From: Cytidiella melzeri
Lineage: Eukaryota; Basidiomycota; Agaricomycetes; Polyporales; Irpicaceae
Direction of reading: 5' to 3'
DNA: 38,197 bases
Assembly (NCBI GenBank): GCA_022592445.1
Contig: JABYQR010000411.1
Location: 1-38,197, forward strand
A model generated the notes under the pieces. That model had not been told where the DNA came from. It searched no databases and saw only the letters and a list, made by a program, of their open reading frames with translations. The translations under genes were made by a program, and so were the position numbers. Below are positions 1 through 10,900 of the stretch, one piece after another; position 1 is the first letter of the stretch; the number at the start of each line of letters is the position of its first letter.

Positions 1-507
1 ATGAAGTCAGGTGTTTGCAAAGGGTTTGAAAGTGGTTTGAAAGTGGTTGAGAACCAGTCTGTGATCCATCAACTATGGGTAAAGTGTGAAAAATTAGGAC
101 TAGTTGGGCCGTACACAACAACTTCATTATGCTTGAGTACTTCATCATTTTTAAGTACTCCATCATTCCTTACTACTACATATTCATCATCTATACCACT
201 TTATCTCTTCATTACTACCTCACAAACAGTTGCATACTGTCAAAGACAAGGTCCAGCAGGAGCTTGAGATGGCAAGACAGGAATAACATCCTATGCAGAA
301 CACAACAACTTGGCTTTCTATAATTACTTGGCTCTCCAATCATTCTACTGCCCAAATCAGGTAACTCAACTGGATCACATATCCTTGGCATGTACATACT
401 CTGTCATAATGTACATCTCTATGCTGTCCACTTTGTACTCTATACTTTATGCATGACTCCTTGATTACATGGCCATCTGATGTACTACACTTTTGTGAAC
501 AGCTCCC
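1..507. other. No recognisable gene (3' flank of secreted-protein gene)
   Basis: AT-rich sequence at the window edge with short open frames that lack domain-like composition. It probably includes the 3' untranslated region of the minus-strand gene that ends at 508. I see no splice-consistent coding exon, repeat or RNA gene here. Confidence 0.5.
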
Positions 508-1011
508 CTAGTACTTGTCCAATTTCCTATACAATACCTCAAAACTGTCAAAATCTTGTGGCCGCGGTTGTGCTATTCTAAAATATTGATACATGGCCAT
601 TCGAAGTGGAGATATGCCTGTTGGCCGTTGTTCTTCTGGTAATAGCCAGTCTCTTGCAGCATAACCCCAATTTTCACTAAAGATGGTGAGTTTCATTTGG
701 CTCCTAATATTGCGCAGGTATTCCTTCACTCCTTCCAGGTCCAGAGATGCTAAACATTTGTTGGGATCAGTGTGAGGAAAGATATGCAGACTGTAAGAGT
801 CACCTATGCGTGCTAGCTCCTTTTCAGCTTCATCAACTGCTCTTCGCTCTACGGACAAGATATTCCTGCCCTGTGCCTTTAAGGAGTCACTGGGGGGAGC
901 TAGGTAGGGAAGAAGTCCTGTGCTGCTGTATGGAATGGCAGACACAGTTGCCATATGAAATGTGCTGGAAACAACAGCAGCAAACAAAACAAGAGAGCTT
1001 GAGAGTTGCAT
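508..1011 (-). CDS. Small secreted protein, unknown function
   Basis: Single-exon gene of 167 codons. The N-terminus (MQLSSSLVLFAAVVSSTF, then a small-residue stretch ending VSA before IPYSS) is a classic secretory signal peptide with predicted cleavage near residue 25. The mature part of about 140 residues is polar, has a single cysteine (in PNKCLA), a charged helix-like segment (DEAEKELARIG) and a C-terminus rich in aromatic and basic residues. I do not recognise a family. The start is supported by a TATA box at 1206-1214 and by a consensus intron in the 5' leader that ends 13 bases before the ATG. With one cysteine it is not a typical cysteine-rich effector. Secretion is inferred from sequence; function is unknown. 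Confidence 0.7.
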   Translation of the reverse strand: MQLSSSLVLFAAVVSSTFHMATVSAIPYSSTGLLPYLAPPSDSLKAQGRNILSVERRAVDEAEKELARIGDSYSLHIFPHTDPNKCLASLDLEGVKEYLRNIRSQMKLTIFSENWGYAARDWLLPEEQRPTGISPLRMAMYQYFRIAQPRPQDFDSFEVLYRKLDKY

Positions 1012-1023
1012 GATGTCTAGGTC

Positions 1024-1130
1024 CTGGAAAGGGTAATGAGAAAAGGGTTGAAGAAACAGTCAGACAGCTAGCTGTAATAGCAATTTCAGTAAACCAAGTA
1101 CAACACAGACAACTTGGACAAGGTACTTAC
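1024..1130 (-). other. Predicted 5'-UTR intron of the secreted-protein gene
   Basis: On the minus strand, GTAAGT at 1130-1125 is followed 107 bases later by a pyrimidine-rich tract and CCAG ending at 1024. A CTGAC branch-like motif lies between them. The ATG follows 12 bases after the acceptor. Confidence 0.6.
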
Positions 1131-1205
1131 TGACCAGCACTGAAGCAATGACAAGACTGGTGGGGGTAACTAAGGCTGAGATATAGGGATGGTAGCAAAG
1201 GGAGT

Positions 1206-1214
1206 CTTTATATA
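1206..1214 (-). promoter_or_regulatory. TATA box of the secreted-protein gene
   Basis: The minus strand reads TATATAAAG, 75 bases upstream of the predicted 5'-UTR intron donor and about 195 bases upstream of the ATG. Confidence 0.6.
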
Positions 1215-2753
1215 TCTTGTAGTTCAGCTATGCTGATGTTCCAAGCAGTGTGTGCATTTCCCTGGAAAATTCTCGGCAGCACCTTAGGCCAGCTTCTGAT
1301 ATACTGATCAGTGATATGTGATTCCCAAATGCATCAAGAAACAGCCGCCACCTCCTAATGCTGGATGATACTGCTGCATTGAGAAAATTGGCCAGGGCTT
1401 TGTTCAAATCAGTTCAAAGCTGAATGTAAGTTGTCTCCTCTATTTGATGATGATGACATGTGGGTCTCATTGCTTACCTGCCAGGCAAACTTTATTGTAC
1501 CATCATCAAACTTGCTGCAACCTGCAAAATCTGAACACAAAAGTTTAAGACATGTAATCTATATCAACTCTTTCCCGCACTTAAGACCTATTGCTGACTC
1601 CTGAATGTATTCTGCAATAGGTGAAATCTTTTTAATCAAAAAAAGGTAGGACACAGCAATTGCTCTTGACACTGGCATCAGGGCAGTCTCAGCCTGTCCT
1701 CCAATATGTAACAAGTGTTTATGTTGGTTACTTGGAGATTATCTGAGTATATACCACAGCCACAAGATGTATTACATCTTTTCTGTTTCAGGTAGTACTG
1801 GAAGTGGACGGATCACAATTTCCAGCCACAATCAGTCTGTCTAAGAGACAAGAAGATTTACAATTGAAGCACAGTAAGACAGTCTTGATATTTATTTCTG
1901 TAGTAGAGGGGCATAGTGGCTGCGAACTTGAGCACAATGACTCAAGCAGGGCCACCTGACAACAGGCAGCCAAAAATGCTGCTCCCCCTTTTTTCCATCC
2001 GCTGTAAATGGGGGATTTCACTTTGAGGCCTGAAGGCCCAAAGGGGAAAAATGCTTTTACACACTGAGTGTGGGACTCTGGCTGGTCTCTGTCCGACTGG
2101 TATTGGCGGATCTCTGTAGACAGGCCATACCCGTCTCAAGCTTTGGCAGAAGCAACAGGACACGCCGCAAGGGTCGCTCATGCAGGGCAGTCGAACATTG
2201 CTGCAGACATCAAAGTTCAGCGTAGGCTAGGAAACAAATGCTTTTGACTCATTACGACCACATCACCACAGTGACATTGCAGGATCCGTCTTGCCCTGCC
2301 TTGTCTGATGCCTATGTAACAGGAGTAGAAAGAGAAACACTCGCGGGTGCATTATGTAGCAAACGTAAGAACAGCAGTGGACACTGGTAAGTTGTGACTG
2401 AATTTTGTTCAGAACACAGCAATTGCCTAAGCAGGACCGTGACAAAATATCCGAGAAGTGGGCGGTCATGAGTCATGAGCCCCTCTCTTTCATTCAGCTT
2501 GTTGTTTCGTCAATGCAGCAAGTCTGGTCACTCCACACAACGAGGAACCAGTCAACTTGCATCAGACATACCCTACCATAGATGTGCAGTGTTCATGAAC
2601 AACAGCGAGGTGGACCACGCTCAAGCAAATGCGGTTCATGGGTAATGTCCGCGGAGGATCTATTGGATATCGAGAGAAACTGGAACCAAAGGAAAGCGGA
2701 ACACAAGAGCTCATCATCGCTAGGCATAACACTGCTCAACAACTTGGATACAT
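1215..2753. other. Intergenic, no gene recognised
   Basis: About 1.5 kb with only short open frames (under 80 codons) in several frames and no motif, domain or repeat that I can support. The right end contains the 3' flank of the phosphate carrier gene. Confidence 0.5.
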
Positions 2754-3920
2754 TTACTTCCCTCCGGTTGTACCCATGCCCATGGTAGACTTGAAGGTAT
2801 CGTAAATCCACCATTGGAAGCCTGCGATCCGGATATAAGTATATCACCCTGACGCAAGCGGTAGTTCGATACGTACCGGTGAGTGTACCAATCATGATGA
2901 CACGGGTACCGAGACCCTTGGTGGCAAGGTTGGCAAACCCGACTTCGCTGGCAATCTGTCCAACAGACTTGCCCTTGTTTCCGGCCTTGCCCATCAAAGA
3001 TACGACAGAGTCGGCGGGGTGAGAGACAACAGCACAGATAACACCGGCTAGGTAACCGGAAGCGAAGGTAACACCGAGCTGTGTGGGCTTGCTGTAGGTG
3101 TCCTTGGGCGCGGTGAACACGTGCGTGTAGAACAGTCCGACAATGTACTCGAAGAAGAAGAACTTCGCCATGGTGTAGGGAATCTGGAATACCATGTAGT
3201 TGAATATCGTTTACACGAGTAGAGGGACAGAGTTAAGCACTGACCTGACGCGACCACAGGGGAACAAGCGAACCGAAGGGGAAGCGGGTGTCGGCAGCAG
3301 TCAAACGCATCTGAGCGATGGCAGCGCCGAAGGGGACAGGGAAGGTGCCAGCTGCGCTCGTTTGAATCTTGACTTTTGTCATTTCCAAGGGGCAAAGGGC
3401 AACATCGGCGAAGAACTCGGCGGAGGCAGAGCCAGCGAGCCAGATGGCACCCTTGTACTTGGCGGATGCCTCCTCGCCAGCCAAGTTGGAGTAGGTATCC
3501 TTGAAGATCTCGTAGAGACCGTACTTGAACATACCCTGTAAGGAGTAGCCAACAAAAGTGGGGCCAAAGCCTTTCCATAGACCACGGCTTCCCTCCTCAG
3601 CAGCGATGGTCCTGAGACCAGAGATGAGACCCTTGTATTTTCCAGGGCTGACCTAGGACAGAGTCAATGAAAAAGTACGACACGTCACGGTATGGGCTCC
3701 ACGTACCTGCATGTTACATTTTGTCACGTCAAGGGGTGTAATGCCAGCATGGGTGACGCCGCAAGCGATAGCACCGCCGAGCATGCATTTCGCGTAGTAT
3801 GAGCTATCGTGGGGGACTGGGCCAAGATACCTAGGTGTCCTTCAGCACGCAGTATTGTCGCGCGAAGCGCGAAGCAACCCACCTGGCGTCCCACTTTCCT
3901 GAAGGTACGAGGTGTGACAT
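2754..3920 (-). CDS. MIR1: Mitochondrial phosphate carrier (MIR1/PIC type)
   Basis: Inner-membrane carrier that brings inorganic phosphate into the mitochondrial matrix for ATP synthesis. Five exons, read on the minus strand: 3920-3883, 3830-3707, 3652-3245, 3183-2877 and 2821-2754. They join in phase to 314 residues, the usual length. Introns are 52-61 bp with GTxxGT-type donors. The three carrier repeats are visible: PLDVTK (residues 45-50), PLEMTK (142-147) and the phosphate-carrier form SHPADSVVS (about 244-252). Other family landmarks are KYKGLISG, GLWKGFGPTFVGYS, VPLWSRQIPYTM and a C-terminal QWWIYDTFK. The start at 3920 gives a short N-terminus without a long presequence, as in the yeast Pic2/Mir1 type. 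The substrate follows from family motifs; the MIR1 versus PIC2 subtype is not decided. Confidence 0.93.
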
Positions 3921-4228
3921 TGGAATTATCTATACGAGTGGCGACCTAAGGTACTGATCTATTGGCCTGGATGCCCTGTCCGGCGACGAGGAGGAGTAGA
4001 GGTGGTGGTGGTTGAGGTAAGGGTGAGGAGAAGCTGGTTTGTGCGACTCAAAAAGCTGTAAGTAGAATTTAGCGCTCCGAACTCTGCCGACTTTGACCGG
4101 CCCAACGTCCGACACCCTGGTACGTGCCTCACTCGTCTCAACTCTCGGCAGCTAGTCCGTATAATAGAGATATATATGCGGTAAATACACCTATTGAATC
4201 CTACTACAATGTGAACCACCTTTTATGT
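3921..4228. promoter_or_regulatory. Promoter/5' leader region of the phosphate carrier
   Basis: 308 bp between the RIB3 stop and the carrier ATG. On the minus strand it contains a CT-rich tract (about 3975-4035) of the kind seen near fungal transcription starts. No TATA box close to the ATG is convincing. Confidence 0.4.
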
Positions 4229-5163
4229 TTATGAGCAGCCGTTGACATGACCGTTCTCCAAGCTCTTTCTGAACTGCGCGATCATGTCCACACTAATCAT
4301 CTTCAGTCCCCAGCGGTCGGCGAACGCCCTGCACGCATCCCTCCTCATCATGGTTCCCTGCTCGTCCTCATTCACAAGTTCGCAGAGTACACCTGCGGGC
4401 GGGAGACCCGAGAGCGTGCATAGATCAACGCCGGACTCTGTGTGCCCTCGTCGAGTAAGCACTCCGCCTGGCCGTGCCCGAAGGGGGACCATGTGCCCTG
4501 GCCGCGAGAACGCGGACGGCGTGACCTGAGACGATGCAAGTGCACGCGCAGTCAATGCACGGTCGTGCGCTGAGATCCCAGTGGTTGTCCCTACGAGATG
4601 ACACAATAGTAAGAAGCTGTCAGGCCATCTTTATTGAAGACCGACGACGCACCATACTTGTAGTCAACGGTGACTGTGTACGCCGTCCTGTGAGGATCTT
4701 CGTTCTGGTGGACCATCATCGGTATCTCGAGCTCCTTCAACCTCTCTGAGGGAAGTGAGATGCATATATAACCACTAAACCACGTTTTCAGCATTTCTAC
4801 CCCTCGGGAGTAGGTACAATGCTGATGTGCGTACCTCGTATGCCGTATCATCCACGCCATCTTCTCCGTCGAGACCTCACTCCCAGCGATGATCAAATCT
4901 CCTTCGTTTTCCCTCCCTTCGTCGTCTGCGACGACCAGAAACTCTCCTCTCGCGAAAGCAGCGAGGGCGTCCTCTATCGGATCGAACGCAAAGGTCGTCC
5001 GCGCAGGTGCGTCCAACACTTCCTGCGGACGTGCCGGGGACTTTGGAAGAGGAGGCGGGGTTGGTATCCGAAGCGTGGCGGCCTGAGCATGCTTGAGCGG
5101 GTGAGGCACAGCCGTAGACATGAGTGTGGACGGGTAAGCCGATGCGGTTGCGACAGGAGCCAT
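4229..5163 (-). CDS. RIB3: 3,4-dihydroxy-2-butanone-4-phosphate synthase (riboflavin biosynthesis)
   Basis: Converts ribulose 5-phosphate to 3,4-dihydroxy-2-butanone 4-phosphate plus formate, which supplies the four-carbon unit of riboflavin. Exons on the minus strand are 5163-4835, 4774-4653 and 4590-4229; introns of 60 and 62 bp have consensus ends. The joined protein is 270 residues. Hallmarks: the acidic metal/substrate loop [11 protein letters not shown] (residues 80-90), [64 protein letters not shown] and [16 protein letters not shown]. It is monofunctional: there is no GTP cyclohydrolase II domain, as usual in fungi. The first 55 residues, rich in Pro and Ala, extend beyond the typical fungal enzyme and could be disordered or a targeting segment. 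A TATA box lies at 5238-5244. Confidence 0.94.
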
Positions 5164-5237
5164 GTTCTGCGTGCTTGAGGGGGTCCGAAAGACAGACGCA
5201 CTGCGAATGCGATCCGGATGGCCACGGACGGCCGACG

Positions 5238-5244
5238 TTATATA
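5238..5244 (-). promoter_or_regulatory. TATA box of RIB3
   Basis: The minus strand reads TATATAA, 74 bases upstream of the RIB3 ATG in a GC-rich context, a normal fungal spacing. Confidence 0.65.
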
Positions 5245-5601
5245 GGCGGTAGATTCGAGATGATTACGAGCACAACCACATTTCCGCTTAGTGTAGAGAC
5301 GGGTATGTGAGTAAGCACGCGGAAGCTCGAGGCGTGGCCTTGAACGCGAGCCCGCCGGCGTCCCTCAATAGAACGACTTGGAATGCAGCATGCACTTTCT
5401 AGACATAGGATCGTTAGATGAGAGGGGGATGCAACCATCGTTATGTCTCTGCTATCAAGCTGCTGCTTGAGTTTCAAGCCCTCAGAGACTCGGATGCAGT
5501 ACATAACAACCCGAAGTATGTAAGAGGATAATTGGATAGTGGTAAAAACAATAATGTACAGATTATGAGACATCGTTCTGGTTCGCCAGTATGACAGTTC
5601 A

Positions 5602-8600
5602 TCACAGAGGAGGGAGTGGACGTCGGCATTGTGGACAAATATTCTGAGCGTGGTATGTTTCAGCGAGCGTCCCGCGACATTGATCAAACAAACTCACCTT
5701 GATAGCCAGCCACTACAGATAATGAGCAAATAAGAGTGTCGAGTGCGAGAGGTTAGATATTGCATCGACTTACACGTTCTAAGCATGCGGTATGCTGGTT
5801 AGAGAGGGTACAGGGAATCAGCGAAACACAAGAGGGGCCAGCAGAAAAATTGAACGCACGAAAAGATGATTACAGGGAGCAAGACTGTAACTCTTCCTCG
5901 CGTTTTTCGCCCACAGATTTGTCGTATGCCTCGCAAGACCGTGATGCTCTTTCCTTTCATCATGGTTTCCCCTGAGAGCGCGATCAACTTGTATTGCGTC
6001 CATACAGATGCAACAATCTCCGAGCGATTCTCCCGGTGTCTCTAGGCCAGGAGCAGGCAAAGGAGGGTGGTAATCATACATGTCAGTTGATGTCATCTGC
6101 AATCTATCTCAGTGTCGTCAATCCGTGGATGGGAGGCGAGCAGCGTACCCCTTGCGGTAAGAACAACGTAGGACCGAAATGTTCCTGTAGCATGATCACC
6201 GCCACCTGCGCAAACACAAACAACGCAACGCCATACACCCAAGCTGCCAGCACAAGTCAGAATCACCCCGTTCGCCGACGGCATGAGTGACCTACATCTT
6301 TGTTCAATGTCGAGGACATTCTTCGGACATGCCAAAAAATCTGAAACACCAATCAATACGGCAATCGTGATGCTAAAAGGAAGTGAAGCTCACAGAGCAA
6401 GTAGTACAGCCGGCAGAGCGTCGTACCGATGAGATACTCTGCAGTGAGACCACTGGTACGTCCGCGCTTCATCGTCCGGTAGATCTGTGCGGCCCACATG
6501 GAAAAGTAGAGAGCCCCGATGAACACTAATGGGATGGATAGCGCAATAACGAGACGGAAGACCACCACCAGGAAGAATGACATGATAGCCCCTAGAAGGT
6601 ATCATCGAGAATTAGACTCCACGCTGTAACAAAGTTTCCGTGACTTACACATCCTAGCCGAAGGATCGTTTCGTAGGTGGGCCCATAAAAAGCGAAACAA
6701 GGCGATCCGTGAAGGAGGCGTAATAGAGGTCGGAAATGGATGGTTCGTGGCAGGTGCTGACAATGCAACTGGCTGCGGTAGGGGGACACCGGCAGCCGAG
6801 GGTGGTTGTGACGGTGCGGGCGTTGGTCTTGGAGGCTGCGCTGGTCGTGGCGGAGTAGGTCGAACATCTTCAGGTGCCTGTATTTGACCTATGAGAACAG
6901 CGAATTGCTGTAGAGGTAATTGAGTGTCAAGTGGGACTAGAACATAAACGTCACTTACAGCTTGATAGACGAATAACACGCATGCAAGCCCAGCCGGTGC
7001 CAAGACTGCGACAGATGTCCTCCCCTCTGAGAGAATAGCGATCGTAACATGCTAAAAAGAAGGACATCAGCGGCGATTCAAGAGTTTGCTACCAGGGGCC
7101 ACTCACTCCGACAAAAGAAACTGCGTCTATCAAACTCTGGATGATAAACGGGTATCGAGAAACACGGGAGAGGCCCGCTGCAGAGCGGCTGAGAGGAATT
7201 TGACGAAGTAACAACCATAGAAGTACCGCATTGACCACGGCAGATACACCGCCATCTGTGAACGTAGCGTAAAAGAGAGGACCAAGACGCATTGGAACTC
7301 GATAGGCCTTACATGTAGTGATTTTGCGGAACAAGCTTTGCGACCTGTCTCACGTCTTTCAGATGACTACCTTAACCTTGGGGAATCTGCGACTTACTTC
7401 AATCCTACAATGTTAGAGAGTTCGTAGAGTATTCCGCAATTCTGGCTGATCAGTACGCCTGTTAACTTCATTTCAGGCGCGCGGACTGTGGTGATTCCTG
7501 TTGGATTGTCCGTCTCATCCTCGAGCTCAGCAAGGAGACGTAACGGGACACTGCTTGCGTGGAGTTGGCCGAAGAATTTGAACGAACACTCCGTTTTCGA
7601 GGTATCATCTGCGTAAGGAACACGGTTCAGCTATTGCTGATACCGGTGGCTATCCACATCGGTCAGCTCTAATGAGGCCGGACTGACCGTCTGAGGTGTC
7701 TTCTACAGTGCCACCGTCCACCTTTTCCTTCAGCTTTGACTCTCGCTCAAGCAGGTAGGCTTCAATGATACGAGCGGTGTCATTTAGACGCCACTGCGGA
7801 ACAAGTCCAGGTATGTAACGCGTGTCGATGCCGTGTCTTGAAAATTAGACAGCGTGAGCTGCTTCGCTGCAGACTTATACGAGGATGAACGGTCAATTTG
7901 GGAGAACGCACCTGATTGTTTCCACTGAGGCAAAGATAGAGCCATTTGATATGAAGTGTACACCCTCGAGTTCAAACGTCATTTCTTCGGAGGCGTGAGG
8001 ATCTGACAGGTCTATCTTTCCCTGTGTGTCGGGTCAGAATAATGCACATGGCTATTATAGACGTTATTCCTGGCTAAGAGACCCTACACACATGTATAAG
8101 GGCAATATCCTCTGGTAAATTCTTCCTTGCAAAATCCTGTGACACCCCCTTCTTGTCTCCAATACGAATAGATGTCTTTGTGGATTGTCCCCACCGCCAC
8201 GTACCTAGCCTATCTGAGAGTTCCGTTGCGTTTGTCAAGTTGGCAGAGGCGACGAAAGCATCAGCTTCATGTACCCAAAACGGTACAGAAAGCTGCGACT
8301 CTCTAGTGATATTTGTGAGGTTATGAAACTGTATATCGCCTTTCCAAAACCCGGTGAGGTTTGTGTAGTAGGAGCCAGCTGAGGGATCCACCTGTTGGCC
8401 GAATGACATAAAGTCTTTGACCAATGGCATGAATGTTGGGTCAAGAAATGGCTAGAGATACTCTGTGTCAACTCGGTGAGGGAAAGACGAAGAGGACAGA
8501 CCATTGAGAAGTTGGACGCGGTGCCATTCAACCACGCAGAGTAGTTTTGAATATTGCGGTGGACTGTGTCCAATGTATCCTGCCAGGTTGCTCTAGCTGA

Positions 8601-8750
8601 GCTATCTTCTGATTGGTTGTTCATGATCATCCACAGAACAAACGAGATGAAGAGGAATGAGGGCAATGCGCTGGGTCGCTGCCGCGGCGATGCTACTTCT
8701 GGCGGTGTCCCTTGCTCAATATCCGGTGGTTCTATGGCAGGAGTCGACAT
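5602..8750 (-). CDS. TUL1: Transmembrane RING E3 ubiquitin ligase, Tul1/Dsc1 (DscA) family
   Basis: Catalytic subunit of the Golgi/endosomal Dsc ubiquitin-ligase complex, which ubiquitinates membrane proteins; in fission yeast and Aspergillus it acts in SREBP processing. Sixteen exons (minus): 8750-8502, 8451-8092, 8021-7912, 7836-7688, 7608-7398, 7344-7313, 7255-7107, 7051-6959, 6907-6649, 6591-6394, 6340-6296, 6243-6149, 6096-5860, 5794-5774, 5712-5698, 5643-5602. All phases agree and give 754 residues (yeast Tul1 is about 758). Residues 30-46 form a signal anchor. The lumenal domain has many N-x-S/T sites and the conserved DIALIHGKIDLSD and EGVHFISNG. A polytopic membrane region (about 371-610) includes LYFLACPKNVLDIE. 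The C-terminal RING (677-754) has CCICMD, APCNHLFHTACLERWL and CPQCRRPLPPL. The GTG two codons upstream (8756) is not the start. Exons of 15 and 21 bp encode the RING core. Confidence 0.93.
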
Positions 8751-8838
8751 TGTCACGTCTTATACCCGCAACAGACCACTTGGCGAGTAATAATGCAACG
8801 ACCAGAGTCCGAGATGGCAGGCTGTAGTAAGTATGTAC

Positions 8839-9211
8839 ACTTGACGTTAATCTCCCACCCAATTGTCAGCACTAATGAAACTCCGCTAGGCGCGGGCTGA
8901 TGGCGGCACACCGAGAGCTTGGCGGGGGACTTGGGCAATTTGTGAGCTCATCAATAGCTAGTACACCTGGTAATCTTAGGCAATTACATGGCACAGTAAA
9001 TATAAATAAGAGGGTACATATTTTAGTATATAAGAGAGTACATAGTTTGGTATATAAGACTGTTACATAGTGTACAAAACTCACTGATGGCATTGTAAAT
9101 CTTCCAATTCCCCTTTTCCAGTAAAGCTCTATTTATGCCTCTGTCAGGCTCTGTTTCTTCTGTTTGCACTGCTCACACACTCACACATGTATCATAGTAT
9201 ATCATGGTTAC
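8839..9211 (+). repeat. Left terminal inverted repeat of the MULE
   Basis: Matches the reverse complement of 10901-11273. I found one mismatch near the inner end (TAGTATATC here, TAGTGTATC in the other copy); similarity stops sharply after GGTTAC. It contains inward-pointing TATA-bearing tandem units (9002-9074). Confidence 0.85.
9002..9074 (+). repeat. Three 24-bp TATA-containing tandem units in the MULE TIR
   Basis: Units at 9002-9025, 9026-9049 and 9050-9074 follow the pattern rTATATAAGAGnGTACATAGTTT, with divergence. Each has a TATATAAG or TATAAATAAG core read toward the element interior. The mirror set is at 11038-11110. They are candidate promoters for a transposase read inward. Confidence 0.6.
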
Positions 9212-9235
9212 CGTGACTTAGACGGCCTTCAAGAC

Positions 9236-9345
9236 AGCCACCCTATCTCTTTTCTGGTAAAACTCTTTATACCTCTGCCAGCCTATCCTTCTGTTCACAC
9301 TGCTTACACACTCATAAATGTTCCACAGTGTGTCATAGGTTAGTC
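9236..9345 (+). repeat. Diverged direct repeat of the inner TIR segment
   Basis: The sequence from TATCTCTTTTCTGGTAAAAC through CTTACACACTCATAAATG resembles 9110-9200 (CCTTTTCCAGTAAAGC through GCTCACACACTCACACATG) with many substitutions. It is an old duplication just inside the left TIR. Confidence 0.5.
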
Positions 9346-10714
9346 TCGGTCCCAGACCCTCTGCACTCTGCCACATGCGCTACCTTCCTGTTTGGGGGGC
9401 AGAGAACAAAAATCCAAGACAGGAAGCTAGCTGAGGGTCTGGTGTCTTTGGCCAATGTGGGTGTAGATGAACCCTCATGTGTTGAGTGTGCAATCAGCAA
9501 CTTGTCCCTCACTGCTGTCACAATCCCACTACTCCTTTACTCTTGTTCTTTGAAGCTTCCGATGTATGGCTGATGAATATTGGTGAAGCTTGTTGCTGTA
9601 CTCAGGCCTTTCTGTTAATTTCATGCAATAGAGTTGGGCTGCATGCCTAGGCAATTTCCAATTGTATCAGTGTTTTTCTCTCCCATTGTGTTTGCAAGCC
9701 AGCAGTAGTGCATCACACATTCTCTGGAACAGCATGAAAGAGGATTGCACTGGTACAAGAGTGAAACTTACTTGAGGTCCTCTGGCCACTCACGGGGTAC
9801 TGACCAAAACAGCTTGAGGAGCTTGCTGCTTGATGGTGTACTTGGAATTTTTCCCACTGTGGTATTGATAGAGCAGTGTCAGTGAGACACTGACACACCC
9901 CCTGGACACGAAGGGACCAGGCACAAACACGCGAGACCTTGAGGGAGGCAATTGTGTGGGTGAGTAGTAACCGGGAAGGGGGGGTGAATATGTGATGCAA
10001 GTGCATCCACGAGTTGTAGACTGCACTTGAACACAAACAAGAAGTGATGCAACCTGCAGCGCGGCAAAAAGCAGCCAGATGCAAGGAGATGTGCCACGTA
10101 GCAATGAGGCATGAGGAGTGCAAGTAGTAGGTGAGGGCTGCACAACAACTAAAGAAGGGGATTGGGTATGTAGGGAAGTACAAGAAATGACAGTGATGCA
10201 TGCCGAGGGGTTTATAAGGCGTGAAGTAAAGAACCCAAGAGGGTAATGGTGGGAAAAGCTCAAAGGTTGAGTGAAACAATGGAAAAAGGTTGCGAGGTAT
10301 GAGAGGAAAGGAGAGAACACAGTGAGTTGCTGTTGCTGAGTAATAGAGAAATGTGGCTTTGAAACGCAAGGCAGTGAAAGGAACACAGTATAAACACAGT
10401 GGCCAAGAGAAGGTAAACAATGGCTTGAAAGGAGGACACAGTGCAAGAGGAACATGACATAGTGAAATAATGCAGTTGAATAAACGCAGTGAGGAGCACA
10501 AGAGAACTTGAGAACACAACGCAAATGAAATATATGCATAGCAAGTGAGCTCGAGATGCAAGATGCAAGGAGCAAACAGGCTTGAGATGCAAAATGCAAG
10601 GCTTGCAGAGGCAAACTCAAGGGGAAAACACAGGGGGTGTTGAATTCTGAGCTACTTGAGATACAAACACGCTGTGTATGAATTCTATTGCAAAAAGTCC
10701 ACATCCAATTTTAG

Positions 10715-10812
10715 GTCCGCGTGACAATTGAGCGGATTGATGAAGAGAGAGAGAGGCTGCCTACGCAGCTTGATGAGGTCTTGAACATTGCCAACAACCT
10801 CCCAGAGATCCC
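10715..10812 (+). pseudogene. Exon-like coding fragment inside the MULE
   Basis: A 98-bp open stretch bounded by an acceptor-like TTTTAG and a donor-like GTACGT. It reads VRVTIERIDEERERLPTQLD followed by EVLNIANNLPEIP, an amphipathic, normally composed protein segment unlike its low-complexity surroundings. It could be a captured host exon, as in Pack-MULEs, or a relic of the element's own gene. I do not recognise the family. Confidence 0.35.
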
Positions 10813-10900
10813 GTACGTGTGCCATTGTCAAATGTTTTTAAGGCTTCTCATGCAGTTTAATCATAGTTGCAACAGGGTGACTGCCCCAAAGGCCATTCAA

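Noticed and set aside
3200..3541. 113-codon plus-strand frame opposite the phosphate carrier
   Set aside because: Shadow of the well-supported carrier exon on the minus strand.
5238..5687. 149-codon minus-strand frame between RIB3 and TUL1
   Set aside because: Overlaps the last coding exon and last intron of TUL1 in another frame and has no domain-like composition.
8751..8756. Upstream GTG start for TUL1
   Set aside because: Fungal nuclear genes start at ATG; the ATG two codons later (8750) is the first in frame.
8872..9093. 73-codon frame present twice (also 11019-11240)
   Set aside because: Duplicated only because it lies in the terminal inverted repeats of the MULE; low-complexity TATA-rich sequence.
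9713..10704. Overlapping minus-strand open frames of 282 and 304 codons inside the MULE
   Set aside because: Two heavily overlapping frames both open, Cys/Leu/Ser/Pro-rich low-complexity translation, no domain. They reflect the purine-rich, ACACAGT-rich plus strand rather than a transposase.
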